Source of the DNA: Collinsella sp.
GTDB lineage: Bacteria; Actinomycetota; Coriobacteriia; Coriobacteriales; Coriobacteriaceae
Length of the DNA: 46,915 nt
NCBI GenBank assembly: GCA_019425045.1
Contig: JAHYYI010000012.1
Location: forward strand, 1-46,915
Direction: 5' to 3'
Shown piece after piece: positions 29,530 to 38,172 of the stretch; positions within the stretch are counted from its first letter, which is position 1; each line of letters begins with the position of its first letter. The notes beneath the pieces were generated by a model. That model was not told the origin of the DNA. It made no database searches and saw only the letters and a list, made by a program, of their open reading frames with translations. Both the position numbers and the translations under genes were made by a program.

Positions 29530-30279
29530 TCACCGACCCAACATGAATTCCATCGCACGGAGGCGCTGATCGGTGTGCGTCGCAGCCCAAACATGCGAAA
29601 GCCCCAATAAAAAGGCAGCGGTATGGGGATCGATCCTCTCGGCCATGAGTGCATCGAAGGTCATGGACATGAGGGCGCGCAGCCACGCGACCTCACCGGT
29701 CGACACCAGCTCGGCACCCGGAACGCTCGACGCGCACGACCCGCACATGAGCCCGCCCGCCCGGGGCGAAAAATACGACAGCATGGGGTCTCCGCACAGC
29801 ACGCAGGCCGAAAAATCGGGTCGATAGCCAACGTGCGACAGCAGCTTAAAAACATATGCCGCCACAAGTAGATCCATATGTGCCGTGTCGAGCCCGCTGC
29901 CCACCAGGGCAAGCGCTCGCTGCGTGATGGCAAAGGTAAACGGGTCCTCGGCGTCCTCGAACGAGCACACACGCGCGACCTCGGCGATCGCGCTTGCGGC
30001 GCAGGTCGCCTCGTAATCGGGCGCAGCGCCGAGCGGCGCCTCCATAAGCTCGGCCTGGGAAACCACGTCGAGCGACCGTCCATGCGCGAGCAGCATATCG
30101 ACGGTGCAGAACAGCTCGCAGCGCGCAGCAAGGCGCCCACCGGGTTTGCGGGCGCCCTTTGCCACGGCGCGAACCTGCCGACCCCGCTCGTCAAGCATCG
30201 TCAGAATCAGGTCCGTCTCTTTGAGCTTCGTCTTGTCGAGGACGAGCACCTTCGTGCGATATGTCCGGGAGCCTGCCAT
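29530..30279 (-). CDS. recO: DNA repair protein RecO
   Basis: 249 residues. An OB-fold N-terminus (TYRTKVLVLDKTKLKETDLILTMLDERG) is followed by a helical domain with a four-Cys zinc site (CVLCG and CGSC). RecO helps RecR load RecA on SSB-coated single-stranded DNA. It starts 15 bases past the era stop, the common era-recO order. Confidence 0.94.
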   Translation of the reverse strand: MAGSRTYRTKVLVLDKTKLKETDLILTMLDERGRQVRAVAKGARKPGGRLAARCELFCTVDMLLAHGRSLDVVSQAELMEAPLGAAPDYEATCAASAIAEVARVCSFEDAEDPFTFAITQRALALVGSGLDTAHMDLLVAAYVFKLLSHVGYRPDFSACVLCGDPMLSYFSPRAGGLMCGSCASSVPGAELVSTGEVAWLRALMSMTFDALMAERIDPHTAAFLLGLSHVWAATHTDQRLRAMEFMLGR

Positions 30280-30294
30280 GCGCGCCGCGCGTCC

Positions 30295-31371
30295 TTAGTC
30301 CTCGGCGTTGTAGCCAAAGCGGCGAATCTGGGCCTCGTCGTCACGCCAGCCGGCCTTGACCTTCACGTCCAGCTCCAAAAAGACCTGCGTGCCAAAGATG
30401 CGCTCAAGATCGCGACGGGCGTCGATACCGATATGCTTGATCATCTCGCCGCCCTTGCCGATGATGATGCCCTTTTGGCCCTCGCGCTCCACGTAAATGA
30501 TGGCGTGCACGCGCAGCACCTTCTTGGTCTGCTCGAGCGCATCGCAGATCACGCCCACGGAGTGCGGGATCTCGTCGAGGGTGCGGCGCAAGACCTTCTC
30601 GCGCACAAACTCGGCAACAAGCGTCTCGTCGGAAGCATCGGTACCCATGTCTTCGGGGAACCAACGCGGGCCCTCGGGCAAAAAGTGCGCAACGGTCTCA
30701 ATGAAGGCGTCGACGTTGAAGTTCTTCACCGACGAGGTCACGATCTCGTCGTCGTATTCCATAAGCTCATGCGCTGCCTTGAGCTGCTCCATGACCTGCG
30801 CGGGGTCGGCCTCGTCGGCCTTGGTGAGCACCAAGACCTTCTTGCAGCGGGCGCCTCTGACGCGCTCGGCAACCCAGGCGTCTCCCCTGCCGATTGGCTT
30901 GGTGGCATCAATCAAAAACGCGACGACGTCGACATCGTTCAGCTCGAACAGCGCGCTTTTATTGAGCTCGGACCCTAGGCCGTCCTTGGGCTTGTGAATA
31001 CCCGGGGTATCGACAAAGACCAGCTGGTAGCCGGGACGGTTGACGACGGCGCGCATGCGGCGGCGGGTCGTCTGGGCCACCGGCGAGGTGATGGCGACCT
31101 TTTTGCCATAGCAGGCGTTGAGCAGCGTGGACTTGCCGGCGTTGGGACGACCGACCAGGGCGACGAAACCACTGCGGAACCCGGGCTCAACGTCGCCAAA
31201 GCCCATGGACACCTCGTCCTCATCGCACAGGGCGTCGAGCTCCTCGTCGCTCATGCCCTCAAACGGGTCGAATTCCTCGACATCCTTATAGGCCTCGTTC
31301 GCTTCGGCATCCACCGCATCCAGGGACTCGTCGTCCAGAGTTTCGTCGATAGGCTGCATATTGTCGGACAT
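30295..31371 (-). CDS. era: GTPase Era with an acidic N-terminal extension
   Basis: 358 residues. GTPase motifs are G1 GRPNAGKS (74-81), G3 DTPG, and G4 TKAD; a C-terminal KH domain follows (GQKGIIIGKGGEMIKHIG). Era binds the 3' end of 16S rRNA and promotes 30S maturation. The first 64 residues are strongly acidic (about 24 Asp/Glu) and have no counterpart in E. coli or Bacillus Era. The start is supported by AAAGGGA before the ATG at 31369-31371. It lies in the ybeY - dgkA - era - recO run common in Gram-positives. Confidence 0.96.
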   Translation of the reverse strand: MSDNMQPIDETLDDESLDAVDAEANEAYKDVEEFDPFEGMSDEELDALCDEDEVSMGFGDVEPGFRSGFVALVGRPNAGKSTLLNACYGKKVAITSPVAQTTRRRMRAVVNRPGYQLVFVDTPGIHKPKDGLGSELNKSALFELNDVDVVAFLIDATKPIGRGDAWVAERVRGARCKKVLVLTKADEADPAQVMEQLKAAHELMEYDDEIVTSSVKNFNVDAFIETVAHFLPEGPRWFPEDMGTDASDETLVAEFVREKVLRRTLDEIPHSVGVICDALEQTKKVLRVHAIIYVEREGQKGIIIGKGGEMIKHIGIDARRDLERIFGTQVFLELDVKVKAGWRDDEAQIRRFGYNAED

Positions 31372-31383
31372 GGAAATCCCTTT

Positions 31384-31761
31384 CTAAATAAAACCGAGCG
31401 CGTGGGCAAAGACCAGCAAGCCCACAATCGCGGCGGTGATGGAAAGTACGTATACGGAGGCGGCGGCGATATCCTTGGCGCGCTTCGCCAGCGGATGAAG
31501 TTCCTGGGTCGCCAGGTCGACGATCGCCTCCATAGCGGTATTGCACAGCTCGCCGTGAATCACCAGGCCACAGCAGATGATAACCGTGGCCCACTCGGCA
31601 ATGTCGAGGCCGACAATGCAGCCGGCAATGACGGTACACACACCCGCCGCGAGCATGACCTTGATGTTACGCTCGGTTTTAACGGCGGTGACAAAGCCCT
31701 CCATGGCGTAGGAGAACGACTTTAAGAAGGACGGATGGTCCTTGTTCGATCCGGGAATCAT
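31384..31761 (-). CDS. dgkA: Diacylglycerol kinase family protein (probably undecaprenol kinase)
   Basis: 125 residues with three membrane helices and the catalytic signature GELCNTAMEAIVD (family E-x-x-N-T-A-x-E-x-x-x-D). Gram-positive members phosphorylate undecaprenol, recycling the lipid carrier for wall synthesis, rather than diacylglycerol; that preference is assumed here. AGGAG precedes the ATG. It lies between ybeY and era. Confidence 0.92.
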   Translation of the reverse strand: MIPGSNKDHPSFLKSFSYAMEGFVTAVKTERNIKVMLAAGVCTVIAGCIVGLDIAEWATVIICCGLVIHGELCNTAMEAIVDLATQELHPLAKRAKDIAAASVYVLSITAAIVGLLVFAHALGFI

Positions 31762-31770
31762 AGACGGCTC

Positions 31771-32280
31771 CTAGTCGTGGGCATGGTTGGTGATGGGACC
31801 GACGTGGACCAACTTGGGGTCCTCGCCGCGCTCGAGCGCCAAATCGCGCAGGATGGCATCCTCACGGGCCTCCATGACCTCGGCCTCGTCGTCCTCGATG
31901 TGGTCATAGCCCAGCAGGTGCAGCATGCCGTGCACAAGCATCAGCCGGCACTCGTCGGCGGGACTGTTGCCAAAACCGGGAGCCTGACGAGAGATGACCT
32001 GCGGTGCCAAGATAATATCGCCGAGCTCGATCGTCTCGTCGGCGGGAATGTCCTCGTCAAAGGCAGAGTCGCACTCAAACGAAAGCACATCGGTGGTACG
32101 GTCGATACCGCGCCACTCGTGGTTGAGCTCGTGCATCTCGTCCTCGTCGACATACGAAAGGGAAATCTCGACTTCACGCTCAACGCCCTCCGCGGAAAGC
32201 ACGAACTGGCAGATGTGCTCCACCTCCTGCGCGTCGAGCAGCGTATCGAGCTCGGCATCGTTGCTGATCAATACACTCAA
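31771..32280 (-). CDS. ybeY: Endoribonuclease YbeY
   Basis: 169 residues with the zinc motif HGMLHLLGYDH near residue 120. YbeY is a metal-dependent RNase needed for 16S rRNA 3'-end maturation and ribosome quality control. The start is TTG (32278-32280), which overlaps the phoH stop as TTGA; AAAGGAG five bases upstream inside phoH supports it. phoH-ybeY-dgkA-era is a conserved string. Confidence 0.95.
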   Translation of the reverse strand: MSVLISNDAELDTLLDAQEVEHICQFVLSAEGVEREVEISLSYVDEDEMHELNHEWRGIDRTTDVLSFECDSAFDEDIPADETIELGDIILAPQVISRQAPGFGNSPADECRLMLVHGMLHLLGYDHIEDDEAEVMEAREDAILRDLALERGEDPKLVHVGPITNHAHD

Positions 32281-33263
32281 CGGGACTCCTTTCGGTCGCG
32301 CGAGCGCTGCTCACGCACGTCATCATAAGCATCATAGGCCTCGACGATCCTGCCCACCAGGGCATGGCGCACCACATCGGCGCGCTCCAAGTGCGAAAAT
32401 GCCACATCGTCGACACGGCCCAAAATCTTCTCGACATCGGCCAGGCCGCCGCGGCGACCCACCAGGTCGCGCTGGCTCAGATCACCGGTAATCACAAACT
32501 TGGAGTTAAATCCCAGGCGCGTCAGGAACATCTTCATCTGCTCAGGCGTCGTGTTTTGCGCCTCGTCGAGTACCACAAAGGCGTCGCTCAGTGTTCGGCC
32601 GCGCATGTAGGCGAGCGGGGCAATCTCGATCACGCCACGCTCCATAAGCTCATCGGTACGCTCACGGTCCATCATGTCAAACAGGGCATCGTAGAGCGGA
32701 CGCATGTAAGGGTCGATCTTTTCCTCGAGGGTGCCGGGCAAAAAGCCCAAATTCTCACCCGCCTCGACAACGGGCCGCGTAAGGACCAGGCGACCCACCT
32801 CATGGCGCTTGAGCGCGTTAACGGCGAGCGCCATGGCTAGATAGGTCTTACCGGTACCGGCGGGGCCCAGGCCAAACGTGATGGTATGCGAGCGGATGGC
32901 GTCAACATAGCGCTTTTGGCCGAGTGTCTTGGGACGAATGACGCGGCCTCGATACGAAAGCAGCACGTCATCGCGCAACGACGAGGCATCGTGCTCTCCA
33001 TCGCGCAAGACAGCCAAGCAACGCGAGACGTCGTCGGCAGACAGCGTGCGACCGGCAGCCGCCTCGCGAAAAGCGTGTTCGAAAAAACGCGCCACGAGTT
33101 CGACCTCGTCCGGGTCGCCGCTCACGGCGATCTGGTCACCGCGCGCAACCACATGGGCGCGAACCAAGCCTTCGACTGCGCGAAGAACAGCGTCGCCGGC
33201 CCCCAAAACGCGTGAGGGGTCAATCCCCTCGGGAACGATAAGTCTAATCTTCGAGGCTTCCAT
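32277..33263 (-). CDS. PhoH family ATPase (PhoH-like protein)
   Basis: 328 residues from the ATG at 33261-33263 with GGGAGG upstream; an ATG six codons earlier lacks a ribosome site. An N-terminal KH-like segment (1-110) leads to the ATPase core with Walker A GPAGTGKTYLA, Walker B FVVLDEAQNTTPEQMKMFLTR and the ITGDLSQRDL motif. The family is thought to act as an RNA helicase/ATPase with YbeY. It overlaps the mtaB 3' end by 20 bases and the ybeY start by two, so the cluster is translationally coupled. Confidence 0.93.
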   Translation of the reverse strand: MEASKIRLIVPEGIDPSRVLGAGDAVLRAVEGLVRAHVVARGDQIAVSGDPDEVELVARFFEHAFREAAAGRTLSADDVSRCLAVLRDGEHDASSLRDDVLLSYRGRVIRPKTLGQKRYVDAIRSHTITFGLGPAGTGKTYLAMALAVNALKRHEVGRLVLTRPVVEAGENLGFLPGTLEEKIDPYMRPLYDALFDMMDRERTDELMERGVIEIAPLAYMRGRTLSDAFVVLDEAQNTTPEQMKMFLTRLGFNSKFVITGDLSQRDLVGRRGGLADVEKILGRVDDVAFSHLERADVVRHALVGRIVEAYDAYDDVREQRSRDRKESR

Positions 33264-34536
33264 GGACCTCCCTGCGAGCATGGACTAAGCCGGAATCGTC
33301 GACTCCGATGATAGCAACATCGAGTAGGCACGGGGCCTTGAGCCCGCAGGCATCGTCAAGACGGGCATGATGGAACGAGCCGAGTGTCAGGTTGTCGCCA
33401 TACTCGAGCACCGCACGCTCGACCGTGCCCACGCGGCGGCGGGCATCGGCGATCGCGAGCTCCTGTGCGACGGCACGCATGCGGCGGCTGCGTTCCGCCA
33501 TAATCTCGGGCGGCACCTGATCGGGCATATCGGCCGCAAGAGTACCGGGACGCTTGCTATAGCGGAAGACATGCATGCGCGAAAAGCCCACGCGACGGCA
33601 CAACGCCAGCGACTCCTCGAACTCCTCGTCCGTCTCGCCGGGGAAGCCGACGATGACGTCGCAAGAAAGTGACGCCTGCGGCAGATTGGCACGAATCATG
33701 CGTACCGTGTCCTCAAAGGCCTCCGCACTATATGGACGACCCATGCGATGCAGGGTCGCCGTACAGCCGGACTGCACGGGAAGATGCAAAAACGGCGCGA
33801 TGCGCTGCGGATAGCGCGCCATCACCTTGAGCAGGCGCTCGGAGATGTCCATGGGCTCCACTGAGGAAATGCGCACGTGGGCAATCGCGGTGCGCTCCAT
33901 AATGGCCTCGAGCAGCTCATCGATCTCCACATGTTCGTCAGTCGCGCTCTTGCCGTCATAGGCGCCCAGGTTCACGCCAGTCAGCACCACCTCGGGCACA
34001 CCGGCCTCCTGGGCCTCGCGCACCTGCTCGAGCACGGACTCGACGGGCACGGAGCGCTCGGGACCGCGCGCCTTCCACACGATGCAATACGTGCAGCGGT
34101 GATTGCAGCCGTCTTGGATCTTCACGCCCAGACGCGAGCGCCCCAGAGCATCGACCACATCGCTGTCGCTGCATGCGGCCACACGATCGGATTCGACACC
34201 CAGCACCTCGCAGACACGCTCGGCGACGTCAATTTTCGACGGCTCGGCAATCACACGGTCCGAAAGCTCTAGGAGCTCTTCGGGATGCAAGTTGACGACG
34301 CAGCCGGTCACGACCACGTAGGGCTCACCTGGATATGACAGCGCATGACGGACGGCCTTGCGGGTCTTAGCCTCGGCCTCGCCCGTCACAGCGCAAGTAT
34401 TGATGACGATCAGGTCGGCATCCTGGGGCTCCACCATCGCAAAGCCCTGTCGCATAAGATCGGCAGTGATACGGTCGGACTCAACCCGGTTGACGCGGCA
34501 ACCAAGGTTGACGACGGAAATATGGGGTGCGAGCAA
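33244..34536 (-). CDS. mtaB: tRNA t6A37 methylthiotransferase MtaB
   Basis: 430 residues. MTTase-domain cysteines are C13, C48 and C79 (NLGCRVN is the MtaB-type sequence); the radical-SAM motif is CNHRCTYC (C144, C148, C151); a TRAM-like C-terminus follows. It converts t6A37 to ms2t6A37 in tRNAs reading ANN codons. The start is TTG at 34534-34536, with GGAG five bases upstream at the end of dnaJ. It is the third methylthiotransferase gene in the window. Confidence 0.93.
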   Translation of the reverse strand: MLAPHISVVNLGCRVNRVESDRITADLMRQGFAMVEPQDADLIVINTCAVTGEAEAKTRKAVRHALSYPGEPYVVVTGCVVNLHPEELLELSDRVIAEPSKIDVAERVCEVLGVESDRVAACSDSDVVDALGRSRLGVKIQDGCNHRCTYCIVWKARGPERSVPVESVLEQVREAQEAGVPEVVLTGVNLGAYDGKSATDEHVEIDELLEAIMERTAIAHVRISSVEPMDISERLLKVMARYPQRIAPFLHLPVQSGCTATLHRMGRPYSAEAFEDTVRMIRANLPQASLSCDVIVGFPGETDEEFEESLALCRRVGFSRMHVFRYSKRPGTLAADMPDQVPPEIMAERSRRMRAVAQELAIADARRRVGTVERAVLEYGDNLTLGSFHHARLDDACGLKAPCLLDVAIIGVDDSGLVHARREVHGSLED

Positions 34537-34545
34537 GCGGGCTCC

Positions 34546-35694
34546 TTAATCGAGGATATCGTCGAGGGCGCTCTTGATACGATCGGTTACCGACTTCTTG
34601 CCGGAAGCGACGTCATCGCCCATCTCGTCGGCAAAAGCGCGGAGCAGCTCGCGCTGCTTGTTGGAAAGGTTCGTGGGAACGACCACGCGCAGCTGCACGA
34701 CCAGACGACCGCGTGAGCCGCCACCGCCGATGCGCGGCATGCCGAAGTTGTTGACGCTGACGGTGTCGCCATACTGCGTGCCAGCGGGGACGCACACCTT
34801 GACGACCTCCTCGGGCATAATGCCCTCAACCTCGATCTCACAACCGAGCGCGGCCTGTGCGATGGAGATATCGCTCACCAGGTACAGGTCGTCGCCATTG
34901 CGCTTAAAGCGCTCGTGATCGGCGACGCGCACGTTGACGATCAGGTCGCCCGAGGGCTCGCCACGAAGACCGGCCTCGCCAAAGCCGCTCACGCGCAGCT
35001 GGCGACCGGTCGAGACGCCGGCGGGAATATCGATGTCGATCTTTTCGTGCGAAGGCGTGCGGCCCTGACCGTCGCATGTCTCGCAGGGATGATCAATGAC
35101 CGTACCCTCGCCGTGGCAGTCGGGGCAAGGCGAAGAGGACTGGACCTGACCCAAAAACGAGCGCTGGACCGTGGTGACATAGCCCGTGCCGTGGCAGCGG
35201 CTGCACTGCTTTTCGGTCGCACCGTCAGCCTTGCCCGTACCGTTGCAGTCCTCGCAGGGAGCAAGGCGGTCATAGCTGATCGTCTTTTTGCACCCAAGCG
35301 CGGCTTCCTCGAGCGTCACCGAAAGCGAGATGGCCATATCGCGACCGCGACGGCGCTCGCGCCGGCTGCGGGCACCGCCGCCGGCGCCGCCGCCAAAGAA
35401 CGACGAGAACAGGTCGTCCATGCCCATACCGCCAAAGATATCGTTGATATCGACATAACCGGAGCCACCAGGGCCATCGGCAGTACCAAAGCGATCGTAG
35501 TTGGCACGCTTCTGCTCATCGGAAAGGACAGAATAGGCCTCGTTAAGCTCTTTGAACTTGGCCTCGGCCTCGGGGTCGTCCGAAACATCCGGGTGTACCG
35601 TACGGGCTTTCTTTAGAAACGCGCGCTTAATGGTCCGCGCGTCGGCATCCTTATCGACGCCAAGTACCTCGTAGTAATCCCTATTTTCCGACAC
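34546..35694 (-). CDS. dnaJ: Chaperone DnaJ (type I)
   Basis: 382 residues from a GTG at 35692-35694, with AAGGA eight bases upstream; homology (SENRDYYEVLG) starts directly after it. It contains a J domain with HPD (34-36), a short Gly/Arg-rich region, four complete zinc repeats (CEDCNGTG, CSRCHGTG, CPDCHGEG, CETCDGQG) and two substrate-binding beta domains. DnaJ delivers clients to DnaK. No dnaK, grpE or hrcA is next to it; instead a second DnaJ gene lies upstream. mtaB follows, overlapping functionally unrelated tRNA modification. Confidence 0.95.
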   Translation of the reverse strand: MSENRDYYEVLGVDKDADARTIKRAFLKKARTVHPDVSDDPEAEAKFKELNEAYSVLSDEQKRANYDRFGTADGPGGSGYVDINDIFGGMGMDDLFSSFFGGGAGGGARSRRERRRGRDMAISLSVTLEEAALGCKKTISYDRLAPCEDCNGTGKADGATEKQCSRCHGTGYVTTVQRSFLGQVQSSSPCPDCHGEGTVIDHPCETCDGQGRTPSHEKIDIDIPAGVSTGRQLRVSGFGEAGLRGEPSGDLIVNVRVADHERFKRNGDDLYLVSDISIAQAALGCEIEVEGIMPEEVVKVCVPAGTQYGDTVSVNNFGMPRIGGGGSRGRLVVQLRVVVPTNLSNKQRELLRAFADEMGDDVASGKKSVTDRIKSALDDILD

Positions 35695-35775
35695 GACCGA
35701 ATCCTTCCGACTTTCAATATTGTCACAGTGCGTCCTATACCCATGCAGGGCCGGCCGCAAACAGAGGGTTTGATG

Positions 35776-36879
35776 TTATTGCATCCCGTAGGGCGAAAGC
35801 ATCGCGCGCTGCGAGCAGCTCGCAAACCATACCGACACGAGCGCGAACATGAAGCCGTTGGCAAAACCGTTGGCAAACTGCATCGCGCCACGTTTCCACC
35901 ACAGCAGGCTACGGTGAAGCACCCCATCCGAGAGCACCATGAACAGGCCCATGGCAAACGGAATAAAACACATCACGGCAAAGGCCGAGAACACGCCCGA
36001 GATGGCCGACAACACCAAAAACGGTGCCACGATGCCCATCAGGTAAAAGCCGGTACGGGCTTTACCCTCCAGGCGCTCGGCCTCCACATGGGCGCGACCG
36101 ACCAGGTCACCACCCGTGGCGCCATTGGTACCGGCGTGTCCCATACCGCTAATGCGAATCTCGTCGCCGTCGTGCGTGCCGGCAGGAAACTCAATCGTTT
36201 GCTCGGAGGTCACGCGGGTACGACCACTGCCGCCACAATCGGGGCACGGATCGGCTACGACCTTGCCCGAGCCGCCGCACTCGGGGCAAACCGACTGAAA
36301 CGTGCCGGCGCCAAACAGGAAGGAGAGGTCCACATCGATATGGCCGCGCCCGCCACAGCTTGGACAGGTATGGGCATGCTCGGAGGAGACAGAACCCGAG
36401 CCGCCGCAGTGTCCGCACGTATCGAATCGCGTGTAGCGAACGGTTTTGCGGGCACCGCCCTTGGCCTCCTTGGCATCGAGTTTAATGTCGACGACCACGT
36501 TGGCACCGCTTTCGGGATTGTAGGCTGCCCGCCCGCGACGCGGCTGGCCCCAAGCGCCGCCAAAGGGAAAACCGCCTTCAAAGGGATTGCCGTACCCGGC
36601 GCCGCCGGCATAGCCGCCACCGTAGGGCGAGGCCGAAGGTGCACCCGCAAAGGGATTGCCCGAGCGCATGGCATCATAGCGTGCACGCTTCTGTTCATCC
36701 GAAAGCACGGCGTAGGCCTCGGAAACCTCTTTGAACTTTTCCTCGGCATCCGGCTCTTTGTTGACATCCGGATGGAGCTTGCGGGCCTTCTGCTGGAAGG
36801 CCTTTTGAATATCACGCGAGGTGGCGTCCTTGGAGACACCGAGAATCTCGTAGTAATCTTTTTCGTTCATCGTCGCCAT
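35776..36879 (-). CDS. DnaJ-like protein with a membrane-embedded C-terminus
   Basis: 367 residues from the ATG at 36877-36879 with AGGAGG upstream. Residues 1-70 are a normal J domain (HPD 36-38). Residues 71-118 are Gly/Phe-rich. Four zinc repeats follow (C155/C158, C172/C175, C198/C201, C212/C215), all with CxxCGGxG spacing. The expected CTD2 is missing: after GDLVGRAHVEAERLEG (about 258-272) come three hydrophobic helices (about 276-296, 300-318, 333-355). The protein is therefore a DnaJ fixed to the membrane with its J domain probably in the cytoplasm. It lies between hemW and dnaJ, the place of hrcA-grpE-dnaK in many genomes. The role is unknown. Confidence 0.85.
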   Translation of the reverse strand: MATMNEKDYYEILGVSKDATSRDIQKAFQQKARKLHPDVNKEPDAEEKFKEVSEAYAVLSDEQKRARYDAMRSGNPFAGAPSASPYGGGYAGGAGYGNPFEGGFPFGGAWGQPRRGRAAYNPESGANVVVDIKLDAKEAKGGARKTVRYTRFDTCGHCGGSGSVSSEHAHTCPSCGGRGHIDVDLSFLFGAGTFQSVCPECGGSGKVVADPCPDCGGSGRTRVTSEQTIEFPAGTHDGDEIRISGMGHAGTNGATGGDLVGRAHVEAERLEGKARTGFYLMGIVAPFLVLSAISGVFSAFAVMCFIPFAMGLFMVLSDGVLHRSLLWWKRGAMQFANGFANGFMFALVSVWFASCSQRAMLSPYGMQ

Positions 36880-36937
36880 GCGCGGCAACCTCCTGCTCAC
36901 AGCAGCGTATATCTTGCGGTAATTCTACCCGAGCGGC

Positions 36938-38170
36938 CTATGCTAGACCCCAAAACAGCTCGAACAGAACATTTCCATCGAGCCAACCCAGGTGTGTCGG
37001 CGCTAAACGAGCTCGGAAATGGCCCGCGACGACATCGGCCGAAGTGAAGGGTCCCTCATGGACTCCGAGCGCCTCGGGCGCCCACGTGGCAAGACCCAAT
37101 TCGAGCGCGCGATCGCAGGAAGCCGCGAGCTCACCCGTTGGGATGACACGCGCCGCGCGAACCAACAGGTCGGGCCCAACACCGCGCGTCATGCGACAAG
37201 CGAGCATCAGGTCTTCGGCCGCGGCCTCTCGCTGAGACAGATATTCGGCCTCGAACGCCGTCGCGGCATCGTCGCGTTGCACCAGTCGCACGCGGTGCGC
37301 ATCGCCGCGAGCGGGCACGCCGGGAAACAGCCCGGTCAAGCGATCGAAATCCTCGGCATCGAGCATACCGGCGGCAGAACGGCCCAGGCCCAGGTAGCCC
37401 TGTCCAGTCCAGTAGGCAATGTTGTGGGCACACTCATGACCGTCAAACGCGTAGCTTGCGACCTCATACGGGTGATAGCCGGCGGCACCCAGGAACTCGC
37501 GCGCCACGTCCATGCAGGCGGCCTGAAAATCCTCATCGGGCTCGAGCGACTCGTCGCGGCATGACATGCGATAGAGGGGCGTCCCCTCCTCGAGCGTGAG
37601 CGGGTAAACCGACACATGATGCGGAGCCGCCGCCAGCACGCCATCGAGCGTGCGCTTCCAACTCGCTGCGGTCTGCCCGGGAAGTCCGCACATAAGGTCG
37701 CACGACACGTCAAGCCCAGCGTCCTTGACCATCGCGATGGCAGCGAGCGCCCGATCGGCATCGTGAATACGGCCAATCGCAGCAAGCTCGGCGTTGTCGA
37801 GGGTTTGAACTCCCAGAGAGACGCGTGTGACACCGACCTTGGCAAGCGCAGTGGCAAGCCCGGCGGTCAACGACTCGGGATTGGCCTCGCAGGTAAACTC
37901 AACGGGCTTGCACCACATGCAAATACGCCGGGCAAGCTCCACCAGACGCTCTCCTGCCAGCGACGGCGTACCGCCGCCAACATAGACGGTGCGGACCTGC
38001 GCAAGCGCGCCTGCGTCGCCAAAGGCATCGAGGCGCGCATACAGTTGCTCAAAATAGACATCGAGCGCAGCACTCAGGTCGCACGAAGCAAAACTGCGTG
38101 AGTCAAAGTCGCAGTATCGGCACTTTTGGGCGCAAAACGGCACGTGGAAGTACAGCGCGGTAACGGCCAC
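36938..38170 (-). CDS. hemW: Radical SAM heme chaperone HemW (HemN-like)
   Basis: 410 residues. The radical-SAM cluster is CAQKCRYCDF near residue 13 (CxxxCxxC), followed by VYVGGGTPSL and LGVQTLDNAELAAIGRIHD. HemW-type proteins carry heme to membrane oxidases; they were long annotated as oxygen-independent coproporphyrinogen III oxidase. The lepA - hemW neighbourhood favours HemW over HemN. The start is GTG at 38168-38170, two bases past the dusB stop, with GGAGG seven bases upstream. Confidence 0.9.
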   Translation of the reverse strand: MAVTALYFHVPFCAQKCRYCDFDSRSFASCDLSAALDVYFEQLYARLDAFGDAGALAQVRTVYVGGGTPSLAGERLVELARRICMWCKPVEFTCEANPESLTAGLATALAKVGVTRVSLGVQTLDNAELAAIGRIHDADRALAAIAMVKDAGLDVSCDLMCGLPGQTAASWKRTLDGVLAAAPHHVSVYPLTLEEGTPLYRMSCRDESLEPDEDFQAACMDVAREFLGAAGYHPYEVASYAFDGHECAHNIAYWTGQGYLGLGRSAAGMLDAEDFDRLTGLFPGVPARGDAHRVRLVQRDDAATAFEAEYLSQREAAAEDLMLACRMTRGVGPDLLVRAARVIPTGELAASCDRALELGLATWAPEALGVHEGPFTSADVVAGHFRARLAPTHLGWLDGNVLFELFWGLA

Positions 38171-38172
38171 CG

